Below, piece after piece: positions 17,222 to 27,086 of a stretch of DNA of 56,391 nt (its first letter is position 1; each line of letters begins with the position of its first letter). The stretch is from contig MHXZ01000032.1 in NCBI GenBank assembly GCA_001825665.1, positions 1-56,391 on the forward strand. The letters are read 5' to 3'. Under the pieces are notes generated by a model. That model saw only the letters and a program-made list of their open reading frames with translations, was not told the origin of the DNA and did no database searches. The DNA comes from Planctomycetes bacterium GWF2_41_51. GTDB taxonomy: Bacteria > Planctomycetota > Phycisphaerae > Sedimentisphaerales > UBA12454. The position numbers and the translations under genes were made by a program.

Positions 17222-18107
17222 TTTGCACCTTTGAAAAATAAGCGTTCAAAACTTTATTCGCATTCCCGGCAGAACCGAGCAGTTCTAATTTTCTTACAAC
17301 AGCACTTGTCATAGCTTGTCTGGCCGGAGTAAAAAGAAGCGTGGGGTCAACCATTTTGGGGCCGTTGGCTTTTCTTACTTCATCAAGTTTCGAGAAAAAG
17401 GCATAACGAAATTCTGTAGCACAGCCATAATAAGTAATGCCCCCTGCCAGGCATTTTCTGATTTCTTCATCACTTATGAACGAAACTCCATGCAGACATA
17501 AATGGGTTTTATCGCCGACGGCTTTATTGATTTTTTCCAATCTGTCAAACTCAATATTGCCGCTGCTGAAACCACTGACTTCGCCTATCGCTATCGCAAG
17601 GGCATCGACGCCAGTCTGCTCTACATATTCTTTTGCTGCATCAGGCTCTGTCAACTGATGCTGCTCTTCTTCGGTAGGATTGTCCCATGTTCGTGTTATT
17701 GCGCCAATCTCGCCTTCGACAGAAATACCGAGCGGCCGGCAAATATCAATCACCTTATTTGTCAATGCAACGTTTTCTTCAAACGCGCGATTTGCGGCAT
17801 CTATCATGATTCCATTATATCCGCCTCTGACAGCCCTTAGAATTAAAGTCATATTTTGGGTATGGTCGAATTGCACACCGATCGGGAGCTGGCTTTTAGC
17901 AGCTGCGCCGATTATCATAGATTCAAAGCTTCGATAACGCGGAAACTGACCTTCTGGTTCGTTTACGGCCAATGCCATCGGTGATTGAGCTTCTTGTGCT
18001 GCCGCCAGGGCAGCTTCAGTTTCTTCAAGATTACTTACCACAACCCGCAAAAAACCATAGCCATCATTTTTTGCCTGATCCAACATAAATCTAATAGGGA
18101 CTAACAT
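17211..18107 (-). CDS. Class II fructose-bisphosphate/tagatose-type aldolase family protein with altered metal site
   Basis: This 298-residue protein follows the class II aldolase barrel: QFDHTQ with D81 and zinc ligand H82, VEGEIGAI at 130-137, and LHGVS with zinc ligand H206. Two key places differ. The AIGTxHG motif that gives a zinc histidine reads AIGEVSG, so Ser178 replaces it. The phosphate-binding NVAT reads GCAT, so Gly228 replaces Asn. The protein may use another ligand, or a different, possibly non-phosphorylated, substrate. AGGA lies six bases before the ATG. It is first in the four-gene overlapping cassette that continues with the TIM-barrel, kinase and isomerase genes. Confidence 0.82.
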   Translation of the reverse strand: MLVPIRFMLDQAKNDGYGFLRVVVSNLEETEAALAAAQEAQSPMALAVNEPEGQFPRYRSFESMIIGAAAKSQLPIGVQFDHTQNMTLILRAVRGGYNGIMIDAANRAFEENVALTNKVIDICRPLGISVEGEIGAITRTWDNPTEEEQHQLTEPDAAKEYVEQTGVDALAIAIGEVSGFSSGNIEFDRLEKINKAVGDKTHLCLHGVSFISDEEIRKCLAGGITYYGCATEFRYAFFSKLDEVRKANGPKMVDPTLLFTPARQAMTSAVVRKLELLGSAGNANKVLNAYFSKVQNEQ

Positions 18108-18168
18108 CTTTTTTCCTAATAAAACAGTATCATATTTTGTATCCTGAACAGTTCAGGCATATCTGGAT

Positions 18169-19464
18169 TTAAATCTTTTTTCTGCATTCGCTTTCAAATT
18201 CATTTATATCTACGACCAAATTATTAAGACGTGCTTTTTCGGCGGCAAATGCCATTAAATGACTATCAAGAGACATCTCCACAGGGGTAATAATATGTTT
18301 TTTTTCACCTGTACATATAGCATCAACAAATGCATCCATAATAGCCTTATCACCTCCCATATGAGATGATTCCATACCAGCAGGTTTAATAATTTCTTCA
18401 TTAGCAGGTGCAAAAGTACTAGCTTGTATTAATCCTTCATTAGTGTCAAAGTAAATTTCGCCGTTAGTCAATGATAGTTTTGTTATTCTGCGTTCTAAAT
18501 AATTATGACCAGCCATTTGAAAACTGCCAGTTATGCCATCTTCAAACTCGATATGAACAACCTGATGGTCAACAACATTATTATTACATTTAAAAACACA
18601 ACGGCCAAACTGATTATGACGTAAAAGTTCAAAAAGTTCCTGGTTGTTTTTAACTATACCCATCTGGCGAATATATGCAGGGTCGGTATTTTCATTGAAG
18701 TAGATTTTCTGAACATCATACGGGCAATTTTTATACTCGTGACAACCTTGAAGACAATAGTTAGGGGCACCTTCTGGTGCATTTTCCTTTCTAAAATAAT
18801 TTAGATTTCCAAATGATGAAACTCTCAAAGGGCGTTTATCAATCAAATATCTCATAATATCCATATCATGGCATGATTTGGCCAGAATCATTGGCGTCAT
18901 CGAATCATTATTAAAGAGACCCCTTACAAAAGAATGCGCCATATGATGATAGCTCAAATTTTCACTATGCTGCATAGCAATAATTTTGCCAAATCGACCG
19001 GACTTTATAAGAGATTTAATAATGTCATAACCAGCCACATAGCGCATCTGATGACAAACAACGAAAATCTCTTTGAAACGACTTGCAGCATCCGCTATTT
19101 TTAAAACCTCTTCCATAGTACAACCAAGAGGTTTTTCGACAAGTATATTATATTGCTTGTCAATAGAACCAAGAATTATATTCAGCCGTTCCGTTTCTAA
19201 TGTCGCTATAATAATTGCATCAGCAATTTTTCCATTTTTTCTAAAAAAATCCTCTGAAGCTTTAAATCTTCTTGATTCAGGTATATTATGTTCAGCCCCA
19301 AAAATCGCTCTTTTCTCATCGTCAGGCTCCACAACAGCTACATATTCAGCCTTATGCGGATTATCTAATGCATATCGTCCAAACACACCTCTGCCTCGAT
19401 TGCCTGCACCAATGAGCACCATCTTAATCTTGCTCTTAGTTGTATTTAAATCCACCATCAACAT
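18169..19464 (-). CDS. Gfo/Idh/MocA family oxidoreductase with cysteine cluster
   Basis: This 431-residue protein has VLIGAGNRGRG near residue 16, the family EKPLGC near residue 113 and a C-terminal sheet domain. Around residue 235 it carries CLQGCHEYKNCPYDVQKIY, the C-x4-5-C-P-Y form of the cysteine insertion common in this family in planctomycetes. AGGA lies four bases before the ATG, and a second ATG two codons later is also possible. It lies between the MFS transporter gene and the aldolase cassette. The role is presumably NAD-dependent oxidation, or the redox step of a glycoside cleavage by elimination. The substrate is unknown. Confidence 0.86.
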   Translation of the reverse strand: MLMVDLNTTKSKIKMVLIGAGNRGRGVFGRYALDNPHKAEYVAVVEPDDEKRAIFGAEHNIPESRRFKASEDFFRKNGKIADAIIIATLETERLNIILGSIDKQYNILVEKPLGCTMEEVLKIADAASRFKEIFVVCHQMRYVAGYDIIKSLIKSGRFGKIIAMQHSENLSYHHMAHSFVRGLFNNDSMTPMILAKSCHDMDIMRYLIDKRPLRVSSFGNLNYFRKENAPEGAPNYCLQGCHEYKNCPYDVQKIYFNENTDPAYIRQMGIVKNNQELFELLRHNQFGRCVFKCNNNVVDHQVVHIEFEDGITGSFQMAGHNYLERRITKLSLTNGEIYFDTNEGLIQASTFAPANEEIIKPAGMESSHMGGDKAIMDAFVDAICTGEKKHIITPVEMSLDSHLMAFAAEKARLNNLVVDINEFESECRKKI

Positions 19465-19525
19465 CTTATCCTAAAGGTCTGTGATATCATATTTTCCTGC
19501 TTTTCTGTATTATATATTATATTCA

Positions 19526-20938
19526 TTATATCATCTTCTCACATTGCATTTGATAACCTTCTTTTCCGCCCATTGCTTTCCATTTTTTATAAATTATCAA
19601 TGCACCAATGACGCCAACTAATTGAAATGCAACAGGCCATAACAAGGCATATCTATAATTATTAACCAAATCGATAAATTGTCCGCATAATATACTTAGC
19701 AATGCAGCTCCTATGGAAGAGATCATTGCGCCTGCCGAAGCAAATTGTCCATATTGTTTATTCGGATAAAGATCAACGATCCACTTGCTGACACTTATAG
19801 TGATAAGGCAATAAGGAATAAGCCATAAAATATTGCAGATAAGCAACGACCAATAATTATTAACAAGGAAGAAGGCAACTAATTTGACCGCGCAATATAA
19901 GGTCATTGCGGCTATATAAGATTTGTGGCTGCCCAAACGATCAACGAGCATACCTGCCGGATAAACGAAGAGGACACTTGTGATCTGCGCAAAAGCGGTA
20001 ATTTTACCAATTTCGTCGAGCGTCAATCCAATTTGGTCCCGGTATAAAAATACCAAAAAAACATCTGAAGCATTGGACCATATACGTATGCTGTAAACTA
20101 TAAAAATAATCAAAAAGAACGGATGTCCAAAACACTGGACAGCATAGTTGCGAATGCCGCTCCACCAATGGCCAGTTGCCTCTTTTTTATTTGGCGGAGG
20201 ATAATCGCCTTCTTTTACTTTCAGGCACATTATTGTAATAATAATGCCGTAAATAATCGCTGTTCCAACAAATATTTCATGGAGATGTGTTTTGGCCATT
20301 CCAAAAATCCAATAGCTGAAAACAAAAGCCCCGAGGTTGCAAAAAACGTACAAAAGTCCGTAAAAACGTGCAATGAAAGCCTGCGGCACCACATCAACAA
20401 TCAGATAGTAATATACTGATGAAACAAACATATTGAAGACCTGGAACAATGCGACTAAAGCGCCGCTTAAGAGAACGAGGGTGGTTATCGGACTATTTTT
20501 CATGAATGCAGCTATCCAGGCAATGGCTTCCAATCGATGGGTCATTGCCGGCGCAAATGGAATCAATGCAAGCAACAAAACTACAAACGGCGTAGTCAGC
20601 AGAATAAATGGACGTCTGCGTCCCCACCGGCTTCGGTAACGGTCTGATTTGTAACTGATAATCGGATTAGCGACAGCATTGACTATCATATAAAGGCCGG
20701 TAACAATAAACCCTACTGATTTATTGCTCGCACCATTGTCTTTCAGCACCAATGGCAGCAATAAAGGCATCACATTTTCCATAATCGCGAAAATGAATGC
20801 CCCGCCCAACAGCCATGAAAACAATACTACCAGACTTGCGCGAGTATAGCACAATGTACCAACACAAAAACGCGAGACATCTTCGATATCAGGTTTACGA
20901 TCCAACGCTGTTTCTAATCCTTTGTTTGTTTTTAGCAT
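19526..20938 (-). CDS. MFS sugar transporter (GPH/SUT-like)
   Basis: This 470-residue protein has about twelve hydrophobic segments. The conserved MFS loop 2-3 motif appears as SDRYRSRWGRRRPFIL near residue 98, the form seen in sucrose/glycoside-cation symporters, and a related AGMLVDRLGSHKSYIA lies in the second half. It would carry sugars or small oligosaccharides across the inner membrane by cation symport. It is the only transporter in the window and so the probable uptake route for the secreted enzymes' products. The ATG follows the glycosidase stop by 12 bases with AAAGAG upstream. Confidence 0.87.
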   Translation of the reverse strand: MLKTNKGLETALDRKPDIEDVSRFCVGTLCYTRASLVVLFSWLLGGAFIFAIMENVMPLLLPLVLKDNGASNKSVGFIVTGLYMIVNAVANPIISYKSDRYRSRWGRRRPFILLTTPFVVLLLALIPFAPAMTHRLEAIAWIAAFMKNSPITTLVLLSGALVALFQVFNMFVSSVYYYLIVDVVPQAFIARFYGLLYVFCNLGAFVFSYWIFGMAKTHLHEIFVGTAIIYGIIITIMCLKVKEGDYPPPNKKEATGHWWSGIRNYAVQCFGHPFFLIIFIVYSIRIWSNASDVFLVFLYRDQIGLTLDEIGKITAFAQITSVLFVYPAGMLVDRLGSHKSYIAAMTLYCAVKLVAFFLVNNYWSLLICNILWLIPYCLITISVSKWIVDLYPNKQYGQFASAGAMISSIGAALLSILCGQFIDLVNNYRYALLWPVAFQLVGVIGALIIYKKWKAMGGKEGYQMQCEKMI

Positions 20939-20950
20939 TATAAATACTCT

Positions 20951-22999
20951 TTATTTCTTTATCTGCTGTAAATTGGATGTAAATTTTTCGCCGATGCAGC
21001 ATTTATGTTTTTTGCTGTTTATCGCAACAGTATACTCTTTTCCTTTTGCCGAAATATCAATATTATTGCCTCTGATACGCAATCCCTTGAGGCTAATTTC
21101 CGGTGAATATGATGGCGGAACGGGATTAATGGTCAACAGGCCATCAACAGTTACCTGAATGCCAAACATTCCAAAGATTATACTTTGGGCACCGGAAATC
21201 GAACCGATGGTATTTTGCAAAGGCGAATCTTTGCGATAATCGATATTGTTTGCAACAAATGAATCGCCCCAATACGGGAATCTTTCGCCCCACCACAAAA
21301 TTCTTTTGAAAATATCTTCAGCTATTTTTGGATATCCTGCTTTGTATAATTTTTCGATAACCTGCGGGGGGAAGCCTGTGTATGCACCGCCGCCGCCATT
21401 ATCAATATCTACCTGGTCATAGGCAGGGTCTTTTTTGGACATGCTATGCATGCCGTAATCTGAAAGGAATTCTTCTTCATTTATGTGGCTAAGCAAACCT
21501 TTGCGCTGCTCGGCATCCAAAACATCGCTATCAATTAACTTGAACATCTGGATTGTATAACGCAACTCTTTCTGATTTTTAGCATTGAGGAAATAAAACC
21601 ATTTGTCTTTAGCAGACCATAATTGCTGTTTGAGCAATTTCTTGAGCGGTTCCGTTCTTTGGAGAAGCTGCTCATATTCGTCTCTGCCGGCGGCTTTACA
21701 GAGGACAGCGGCTGCCTGATAGTTAGCGTATCTTCGGGCATTGAGGTCGGGCATAACATAATCGTAAATGTACTCACGGCGCAGTTCGAGAAGATGATTT
21801 CCTTTTCCATAGTTCACAAGAACAGCGGGCTTTGCAAAATCATCACCGTATTTTGCGTTATCCATTACTAAATCGATTATAGGTATTCGTTTTACTTTCT
21901 CATCGAGGAAATCAACATCGCCGCTAAGCAAAACGTAATAATAAATAAGGAAAATTAGTTTTTCCTGGTTAATTTGATAAAATGGTCCGATAGCTCTGCC
22001 CTTAGCGGGACTAAACGCAAAATGCCTTGTCATATCATTGTTTAAAAAAGTTTTAAGGTGGGTTTTTAAAGCATCCGGGTCATACATACCGAATAATTCC
22101 CAGCCTTCGCCGAAATCCCACAAATAATTGCATATACAACCGCCGTTGATGCCGCCTGTGGAATAATATGGATGCAGTAAAAATTCTTTAACGTCCCATT
22201 TATTCAAGATTAAATGTACTAACGAACGGTGATAAAATTTTTCAAGGCGTTTATCGGAGGCAGTAAATTCAGGGATTTTATTAAATAAATCCTTAACTTT
22301 TTGCTCGCAGGCAAAATCAGCTTTCACAATTTCCTTCTTTATATTCACTGCTATCTGGTCGCAATCTTTTTGCGACTCTCTATCATTTCCAATCGAAACA
22401 ACAATGTTGAAGGTTTTTTGGCCTCGTGCGGGAATCTCAAATTGACCATCCCAGTGCAGACAATAATCGTGCCACTTCATACCTTTGATATCGGTATAAA
22501 TTACAATGGTTCCTTCTTTATTGCTTTTTATTAACCTGTTGCCTTTTTGGGTATCCTTACAGCCAGTTACGCTTTCAGGTTTTGCAAACTCCCAATCCTG
22601 GTAATAGTCCAATTTTCCCTGTATATCGAATTGGACAGGGACTTTCTTTTTGGTTTTGCTTTGATTATTGAGCGTAACTGATAATATTACCGCTCTTTTG
22701 TTCTCAGCGAGAACTAAAGAGCTTAGAATATTAACATCATTTGATTTGCCCCAACGCAGGACCTTATGTGGATACCATTTGTAACCATCAGTAGAAACCT
22801 TTTCGCCAAACAGCCGCACATCAAACAAAAAATTAGAACTGACAAAAGGTGGGGCATATATTTTTTTGAAAGACAGTACATCCCTATAGGGAACGTTCAA
22901 TGCAAGTTTGCCATTGATAATGCCAAAATCCTGCTCTTCAAGGAGGTTTGATTTTCCATTCAATGCAAAAATTTCCATATATTTTGCGTCTGAAGCCAT
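20951..22999 (-). CDS. (Alpha/alpha)6-barrel glycoside hydrolase-like protein (MGH1/GH63-like)
   Basis: This 682-residue protein has no signal peptide, so it is cytoplasmic. Residues about 1-230 form a beta-rich N-terminal domain. From about 245 the six-hairpin barrel follows, with YLWDFGEGWELFGMYDP, FLIYYYVLLSGDVDFLDE, NARRYANYQAAAVLCKAAGR and GGGGAYTGFPPQVIEKLY. The tail (DGLLTINPVPPSYSPEISLKG) is the C-terminal sheet common to GH63, GH65, GH78 and GH94 relatives. Candidate acids are in WDFGEGWE and near GGGGAYTG. It likely cleaves imported oligosaccharides. AAAGGA precedes the ATG. It is followed by the transporter gene. Confidence 0.75.
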   Translation of the reverse strand: MASDAKYMEIFALNGKSNLLEEQDFGIINGKLALNVPYRDVLSFKKIYAPPFVSSNFLFDVRLFGEKVSTDGYKWYPHKVLRWGKSNDVNILSSLVLAENKRAVILSVTLNNQSKTKKKVPVQFDIQGKLDYYQDWEFAKPESVTGCKDTQKGNRLIKSNKEGTIVIYTDIKGMKWHDYCLHWDGQFEIPARGQKTFNIVVSIGNDRESQKDCDQIAVNIKKEIVKADFACEQKVKDLFNKIPEFTASDKRLEKFYHRSLVHLILNKWDVKEFLLHPYYSTGGINGGCICNYLWDFGEGWELFGMYDPDALKTHLKTFLNNDMTRHFAFSPAKGRAIGPFYQINQEKLIFLIYYYVLLSGDVDFLDEKVKRIPIIDLVMDNAKYGDDFAKPAVLVNYGKGNHLLELRREYIYDYVMPDLNARRYANYQAAAVLCKAAGRDEYEQLLQRTEPLKKLLKQQLWSAKDKWFYFLNAKNQKELRYTIQMFKLIDSDVLDAEQRKGLLSHINEEEFLSDYGMHSMSKKDPAYDQVDIDNGGGGAYTGFPPQVIEKLYKAGYPKIAEDIFKRILWWGERFPYWGDSFVANNIDYRKDSPLQNTIGSISGAQSIIFGMFGIQVTVDGLLTINPVPPSYSPEISLKGLRIRGNNIDISAKGKEYTVAINSKKHKCCIGEKFTSNLQQIKK

Positions 23000-23047
23000 T
23001 ATTAATCCTTTATCAAATAAGTTAAAATTTCTTTTTTTGGGGTTCTG

Positions 23048-24247
23048 CTAAATTGAAACTGGTTTGCCGCTATCACATGAGGCTGTTGCGGCTAATGCCA
23101 ATTGAATTGACAATCTGCCTTCTTCCCAGCTTGTTAGAGCTTTTTTTCCTGTACGACAGGAGTCAAAGAATTCTTCCATAATATTTGTATCAGCCCCGTT
23201 ATGACTGCTCTTTGCCATTTCGTTCAGGTCATAAACTCTTTTTTCAGCTTCTTTTTTGAAACGATTCCAGACCGTTACTATACCGGCATTCAAATCGCCT
23301 TCTGCTGAACCCTTGGTTCCCATTAATCTCACAAGACGAGTATTTCGCGCGCTTACCACATTCAGAGTATAATTGGCAAGAACACCGTTTTCATATTCCA
23401 CCATTGCCATACCATTGTCGAATGTATCTTTATCCGAATTAAACAAGCATATATCTCGCGGCACACCAGTTTTTTCTTCCGCAATTTTTGCCAAGTTATC
23501 CCAGAATTCCAAAATATCTTTTGGCGCTTCATAATATGTAACATCATACCGGTCGTTACATTGGTCTTTGATTTTGCATTGTCTGCAATTTTTACCCGCA
23601 TCTGATCTGGGTTTATAATGACTAAGATGGTTAATGGCGAATACCTTTTTGGGTTTAGCACCTGCAAACCAGTTTATAATATCAAAATCATGACATGCTT
23701 TTGTGATCCAGAGTCCGCCGCCGAATTTGCGAAGTCTGTTCCATCGCCTGAAATAGGTTCTTCCTTCAACATAGTATTCACTTGCTTCTATGGTTAGGAG
23801 CCTGCCAAGCTCACCGCTTGAAAGGACATTATACAATTTTTCATAAACGGGAGCATGCCGCAGGTTCATCCCGAGATAAAAAATCGCCGATGAATTTTTC
23901 GCGGCATTTATTATCGTATTGCAATCTTCCAGCGTTGTTGCTATGGGCTTTTCACAGAAGACATGCTTATTTGCCTTCATTGCCGCTACCGCCGGCTCTA
24001 CATGGGCGTAATCAGTTGTCCCAATAAATACAGCTTTAGCGTTATTATCAGTTACGGCTTGTTCAAGAGAATCGTAAATAACAGCATTGTTAACCTGAAA
24101 TTTGTCAATGATAAGTTTACTTTTTTCACGCATCAGGTCATAAACTCCTGTTATAAACCCCTGTGATGGATTATTTCTTAAATAATCCATTATCATGCCG
24201 CTTCGCATGCTTGCACCAATGACTGCTACACCAATTTTATCTGACAT
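23048..24247 (-). CDS. Gfo/Idh/MocA family oxidoreductase with cysteine cluster
   Basis: The start is ATG 24247, which has AGGA five to six bases upstream; the longer frame to 24310 has no support. The 399-residue protein opens with VAVIGASMRSG, has the family EKPIA near residue 98, and carries CRQCKIKDQC near residue 220, the same cysteine insertion as two other genes here. It is a probable NAD-dependent sugar dehydrogenase or a redox glycosidase-like enzyme. It lies between the cytoplasmic glycosidase and the first beta-helix gene and marks the border between intracellular and secreted functions of the locus. Confidence 0.85.
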   Translation of the reverse strand: MSDKIGVAVIGASMRSGMIMDYLRNNPSQGFITGVYDLMREKSKLIIDKFQVNNAVIYDSLEQAVTDNNAKAVFIGTTDYAHVEPAVAAMKANKHVFCEKPIATTLEDCNTIINAAKNSSAIFYLGMNLRHAPVYEKLYNVLSSGELGRLLTIEASEYYVEGRTYFRRWNRLRKFGGGLWITKACHDFDIINWFAGAKPKKVFAINHLSHYKPRSDAGKNCRQCKIKDQCNDRYDVTYYEAPKDILEFWDNLAKIAEEKTGVPRDICLFNSDKDTFDNGMAMVEYENGVLANYTLNVVSARNTRLVRLMGTKGSAEGDLNAGIVTVWNRFKKEAEKRVYDLNEMAKSSHNGADTNIMEEFFDSCRTGKKALTSWEEGRLSIQLALAATASCDSGKPVSI

Positions 24248-24349
24248 ATTATCCTGCAAAAAAAACAAAACTTTAATAAGAGCCTTTAACGCCAAACAAT
24301 ATTTTAACACTTTTGTTTTTAAGTTAAAGGCACATACACTAAAATATTA

Positions 24350-27016
24350 TTAATATTTAATCACTTTTACTTTCCATAAGCCGCTTGCCAAATCCTTTGC
24401 GGAACCGCTCCCGTTATGAATTCTGATTTCAACGTTACCGGTTGAAGCAACATAACCAGTAACAATCGTATCCTGTAAATCATATGGCGGATAAACTATG
24501 ACGCTATCGCCGACAGCCGCACCTGCAACCGCAATAGAGCTGGAAGTTGCGCCAGTATTATTACTAAGACTTGGAGGATTCCAGGTGATTGAACCACTTT
24601 CTCTGCTTAAAGCCCAACTTCCGGTCTGATTAACAATATAAAAGTTAGGGCCTAAAGAACGAATCGTCAGCTTACTGCCCGGAACATTGGATGAAATATT
24701 ACCGGAACCACTTGGGTAAAGAGTATAGTTGCCTGCATCGATTGTCATTTTATGACCGGCAACAACTTCAAACGTATATTCATTACCAAATAAAGCAGAA
24801 TCTACATTGTTTGGCGATAGAGTGATATCGCCTGTTGCGCCTTCATTGGTAATTGTCTGGCTGATATATTTAGTCATATCAGCGGCGCTTATGCTCGATG
24901 TGGTTGCGTATTCAGAGTCGTCGGTGAATTTTACTTTGCAATAACCATAAAACGGCCCGTTTGCCTTATACAAGCGTTTATTGTTCGGCATATTTGTTGA
25001 GACTTCTATGTCGATATTCTCAATACCGGCGTTAGCTTCATAATTATGCAGGCATACGGCCTTTAGAGCCTTGCCGTCTGTCGATTCGACATGAACGTTT
25101 TGAGCTGTAATATTTCCAGCCATCCTGTTACTTGCATTCATAACCACTACAAGGCCGCTTGCGTAACGTTCCCAGCCGGCGCCAAGATTGTTCTGATTTG
25201 GATTTATAATCTCCAGACCATCGATGGTAACCGGTAAATTGGCCGATGTGCTGCTGAATCCGGTTGCTTTTGCGTTTATACTATAGCAATCCTTTATATA
25301 AACCATTCCTCCGCCATTGGAATCACTAGGTCCCTGATCAACACCGAACCCCATATTATCACCAATACTGACACAACCCCGGATTATAACTGATATTGGA
25401 GTGTTAAGCCCGCCATCTTTGGCAAAAGAAAAACCAGCCGAGTAATTATCAAAGGAATAACAATCTTCGAAAATTATATTTTGAAGATAATCGCTGGCAT
25501 AATCTGGTTCAATATCGACGCCTTTCTGCGGACTGGTTCCGTTCGTATTCGAAAACGTACATTTCTTGAATAAAACATTCTTTGCGCTTGTAATTGAACA
25601 AGCATTACGTCTATTGTTATTGAAAGTGGAGTTTTCTACATAGACGCCGTCCGGAGCACCACCGCCCACGCAGATCCCATCGCCCCAACAATTATATACA
25701 TTAACATCTTTTATTACAATGTCTGCTGAAGCGTTTTCTATTTCTATTCCATGTCCCCATTCGCCGGTTGCACCCAGATGGTCGTATCTTTCACCTTCTA
25801 TTGTAGCTCCTATTATTTTTATATTTTTTTTGCCGTCAAGAAGGATAACGGAATACATCCCTCTATCGTTTGGAATGGCTTTTAATTTAGAGCCGGGTTC
25901 AAAAATTAGTGATGTATTATTGGCAGGCTGCAATCCTCCATATATACCTCCCGGTCCCGTCGGGTCAATGGCATATGTTACTGACGGGAAACGGATTGTT
26001 TTCGCGCCTGAATCAAGAGCTGCCTGGCAAACGGCAGTATCATCTACCGCACTGATTTGTCCCCACCATTGTGGATAAGCTTCTTTTACGAGTGGTCCCA
26101 AAACAACATTACCAGCACCTGAAAAGATTTGGCTTATTGGTGCTTCAACGGTTCCATTGATTGTTACTGTATCGCCGCTTGCAACAAAAAGGCGTGCTCC
26201 CTGCTCGAATTTCAGATTTACATTGGCCGGTATAGTAAGTGAGTTAGATACCTGCCACACACCTGCTTTGAGCAATAATGTTTTTTTAGAACTGCCTATG
26301 GCGTTTAACGCAGAAGTTATAGTCGCATCGGTGAAACTGCCATAGTCTCTTGCGTCTATCCACGGCATAGAGGAAGTTAAATAATTTGAACCTATAACAG
26401 TTGTGATTGAACCATTATAATTGACAATTACTTCGCCCATACCGCTATAGGCACTAATATAACCACTGTTTTCATAATCTTTAACAAGATTGTAGGCGTT
26501 ACCAATGATTGTCAAAGTACCACCTGAAATATCAAGCAAAGCATCGCCGCCCATCGTCAATGCCCGCACATTTATTGTACCGCCATTGAGATAAAATCTC
26601 TCAGTACCGGGCCTGTTCATATGAAGAGTACCATAACCGGCACCTGTTGCAGTAACTGTTCCGCCGCTCATGGTAACTGTCGCAGTTCCGCCAGCATAAT
26701 AAGCCAAATCAAGATTGTATGTGCTTACTGTAAGAGAGCCGCCGGTAATAGTTAAACTTGCGCTGCTGCCGCTGCCGGGCATAAGTGAAACATCAGCGGC
26801 ATTGGCTGTTTCATTGTCTATAACAGGATTATAAGTTGTACCGTTAATAAAAACATTGTCAAAAGCAGTAGGCACAGCGTTAGTAGACCAATTTCCCGCA
26901 GTTGACCAATTAGTGTAGGAACCTACAACATCGCCCTGCCATGTAGCATTTGCGCCAAAGGCACTGTTAATCAAAGTCATGATAACAAACAATAAATAAA
27001 AATTTTTCTTTGCCAT
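24350..27016 (-). CDS. Secreted beta-helix paralogue A with N-terminal surface module
   Basis: This 888-residue protein has a signal peptide (1-22), then a beta-rich module at about 23-215 with the W-x-G...NW start and ASLTITGGSLTVSTYNLDLAYY, shared with three other proteins here. The beta-helix core starts at about 218 with PWIDARDYG and includes GTWQ/GVWQ-type rungs, KEAYPQWWG, a long array of turns with VENSTFNNNRR, and SPQKGVDIEPD. Unlike its paralogues it has a C-terminal extension of about 90 residues ending WKVKVIKY. AGGAGG precedes the ATG. It probably binds or cuts polysaccharide outside the cell; catalytic residues are not identified. Confidence 0.83.
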   Translation of the reverse strand: MAKKNFYLLFVIMTLINSAFGANATWQGDVVGSYTNWSTAGNWSTNAVPTAFDNVFINGTTYNPVIDNETANAADVSLMPGSGSSASLTITGGSLTVSTYNLDLAYYAGGTATVTMSGGTVTATGAGYGTLHMNRPGTERFYLNGGTINVRALTMGGDALLDISGGTLTIIGNAYNLVKDYENSGYISAYSGMGEVIVNYNGSITTVIGSNYLTSSMPWIDARDYGSFTDATITSALNAIGSSKKTLLLKAGVWQVSNSLTIPANVNLKFEQGARLFVASGDTVTINGTVEAPISQIFSGAGNVVLGPLVKEAYPQWWGQISAVDDTAVCQAALDSGAKTIRFPSVTYAIDPTGPGGIYGGLQPANNTSLIFEPGSKLKAIPNDRGMYSVILLDGKKNIKIIGATIEGERYDHLGATGEWGHGIEIENASADIVIKDVNVYNCWGDGICVGGGAPDGVYVENSTFNNNRRNACSITSAKNVLFKKCTFSNTNGTSPQKGVDIEPDYASDYLQNIIFEDCYSFDNYSAGFSFAKDGGLNTPISVIIRGCVSIGDNMGFGVDQGPSDSNGGGMVYIKDCYSINAKATGFSSTSANLPVTIDGLEIINPNQNNLGAGWERYASGLVVVMNASNRMAGNITAQNVHVESTDGKALKAVCLHNYEANAGIENIDIEVSTNMPNNKRLYKANGPFYGYCKVKFTDDSEYATTSSISAADMTKYISQTITNEGATGDITLSPNNVDSALFGNEYTFEVVAGHKMTIDAGNYTLYPSGSGNISSNVPGSKLTIRSLGPNFYIVNQTGSWALSRESGSITWNPPSLSNNTGATSSSIAVAGAAVGDSVIVYPPYDLQDTIVTGYVASTGNVEIRIHNGSGSAKDLASGLWKVKVIKY

Positions 27017-27044
27017 AATTTGCCTCCTGAATAATAAGATTTTT

Positions 27045-27066
27045 ATGAGTTCTACGTCGAACTCAT
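27045..27066. repeat. Perfect 8-base hairpin upstream of beta-helix gene A
   Basis: ATGAGTTC and GAACTCAT are separated by six bases and lie 29 bases before the start codon at 27016, just upstream of the ribosome site. No T-tract follows on either strand. It is a candidate operator or a 5' mRNA-stabilising hairpin. Confidence 0.45.
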
Positions 27067-27086
27067 TATTCCATTCAAAGATATTT

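Noticed and set aside
24248-24310. 21 extra N-terminal residues for the Gfo/Idh/MocA protein at 23048
   Set aside because: The Rossmann fold and a good AGGA point to ATG 24247; the extension has no family match.
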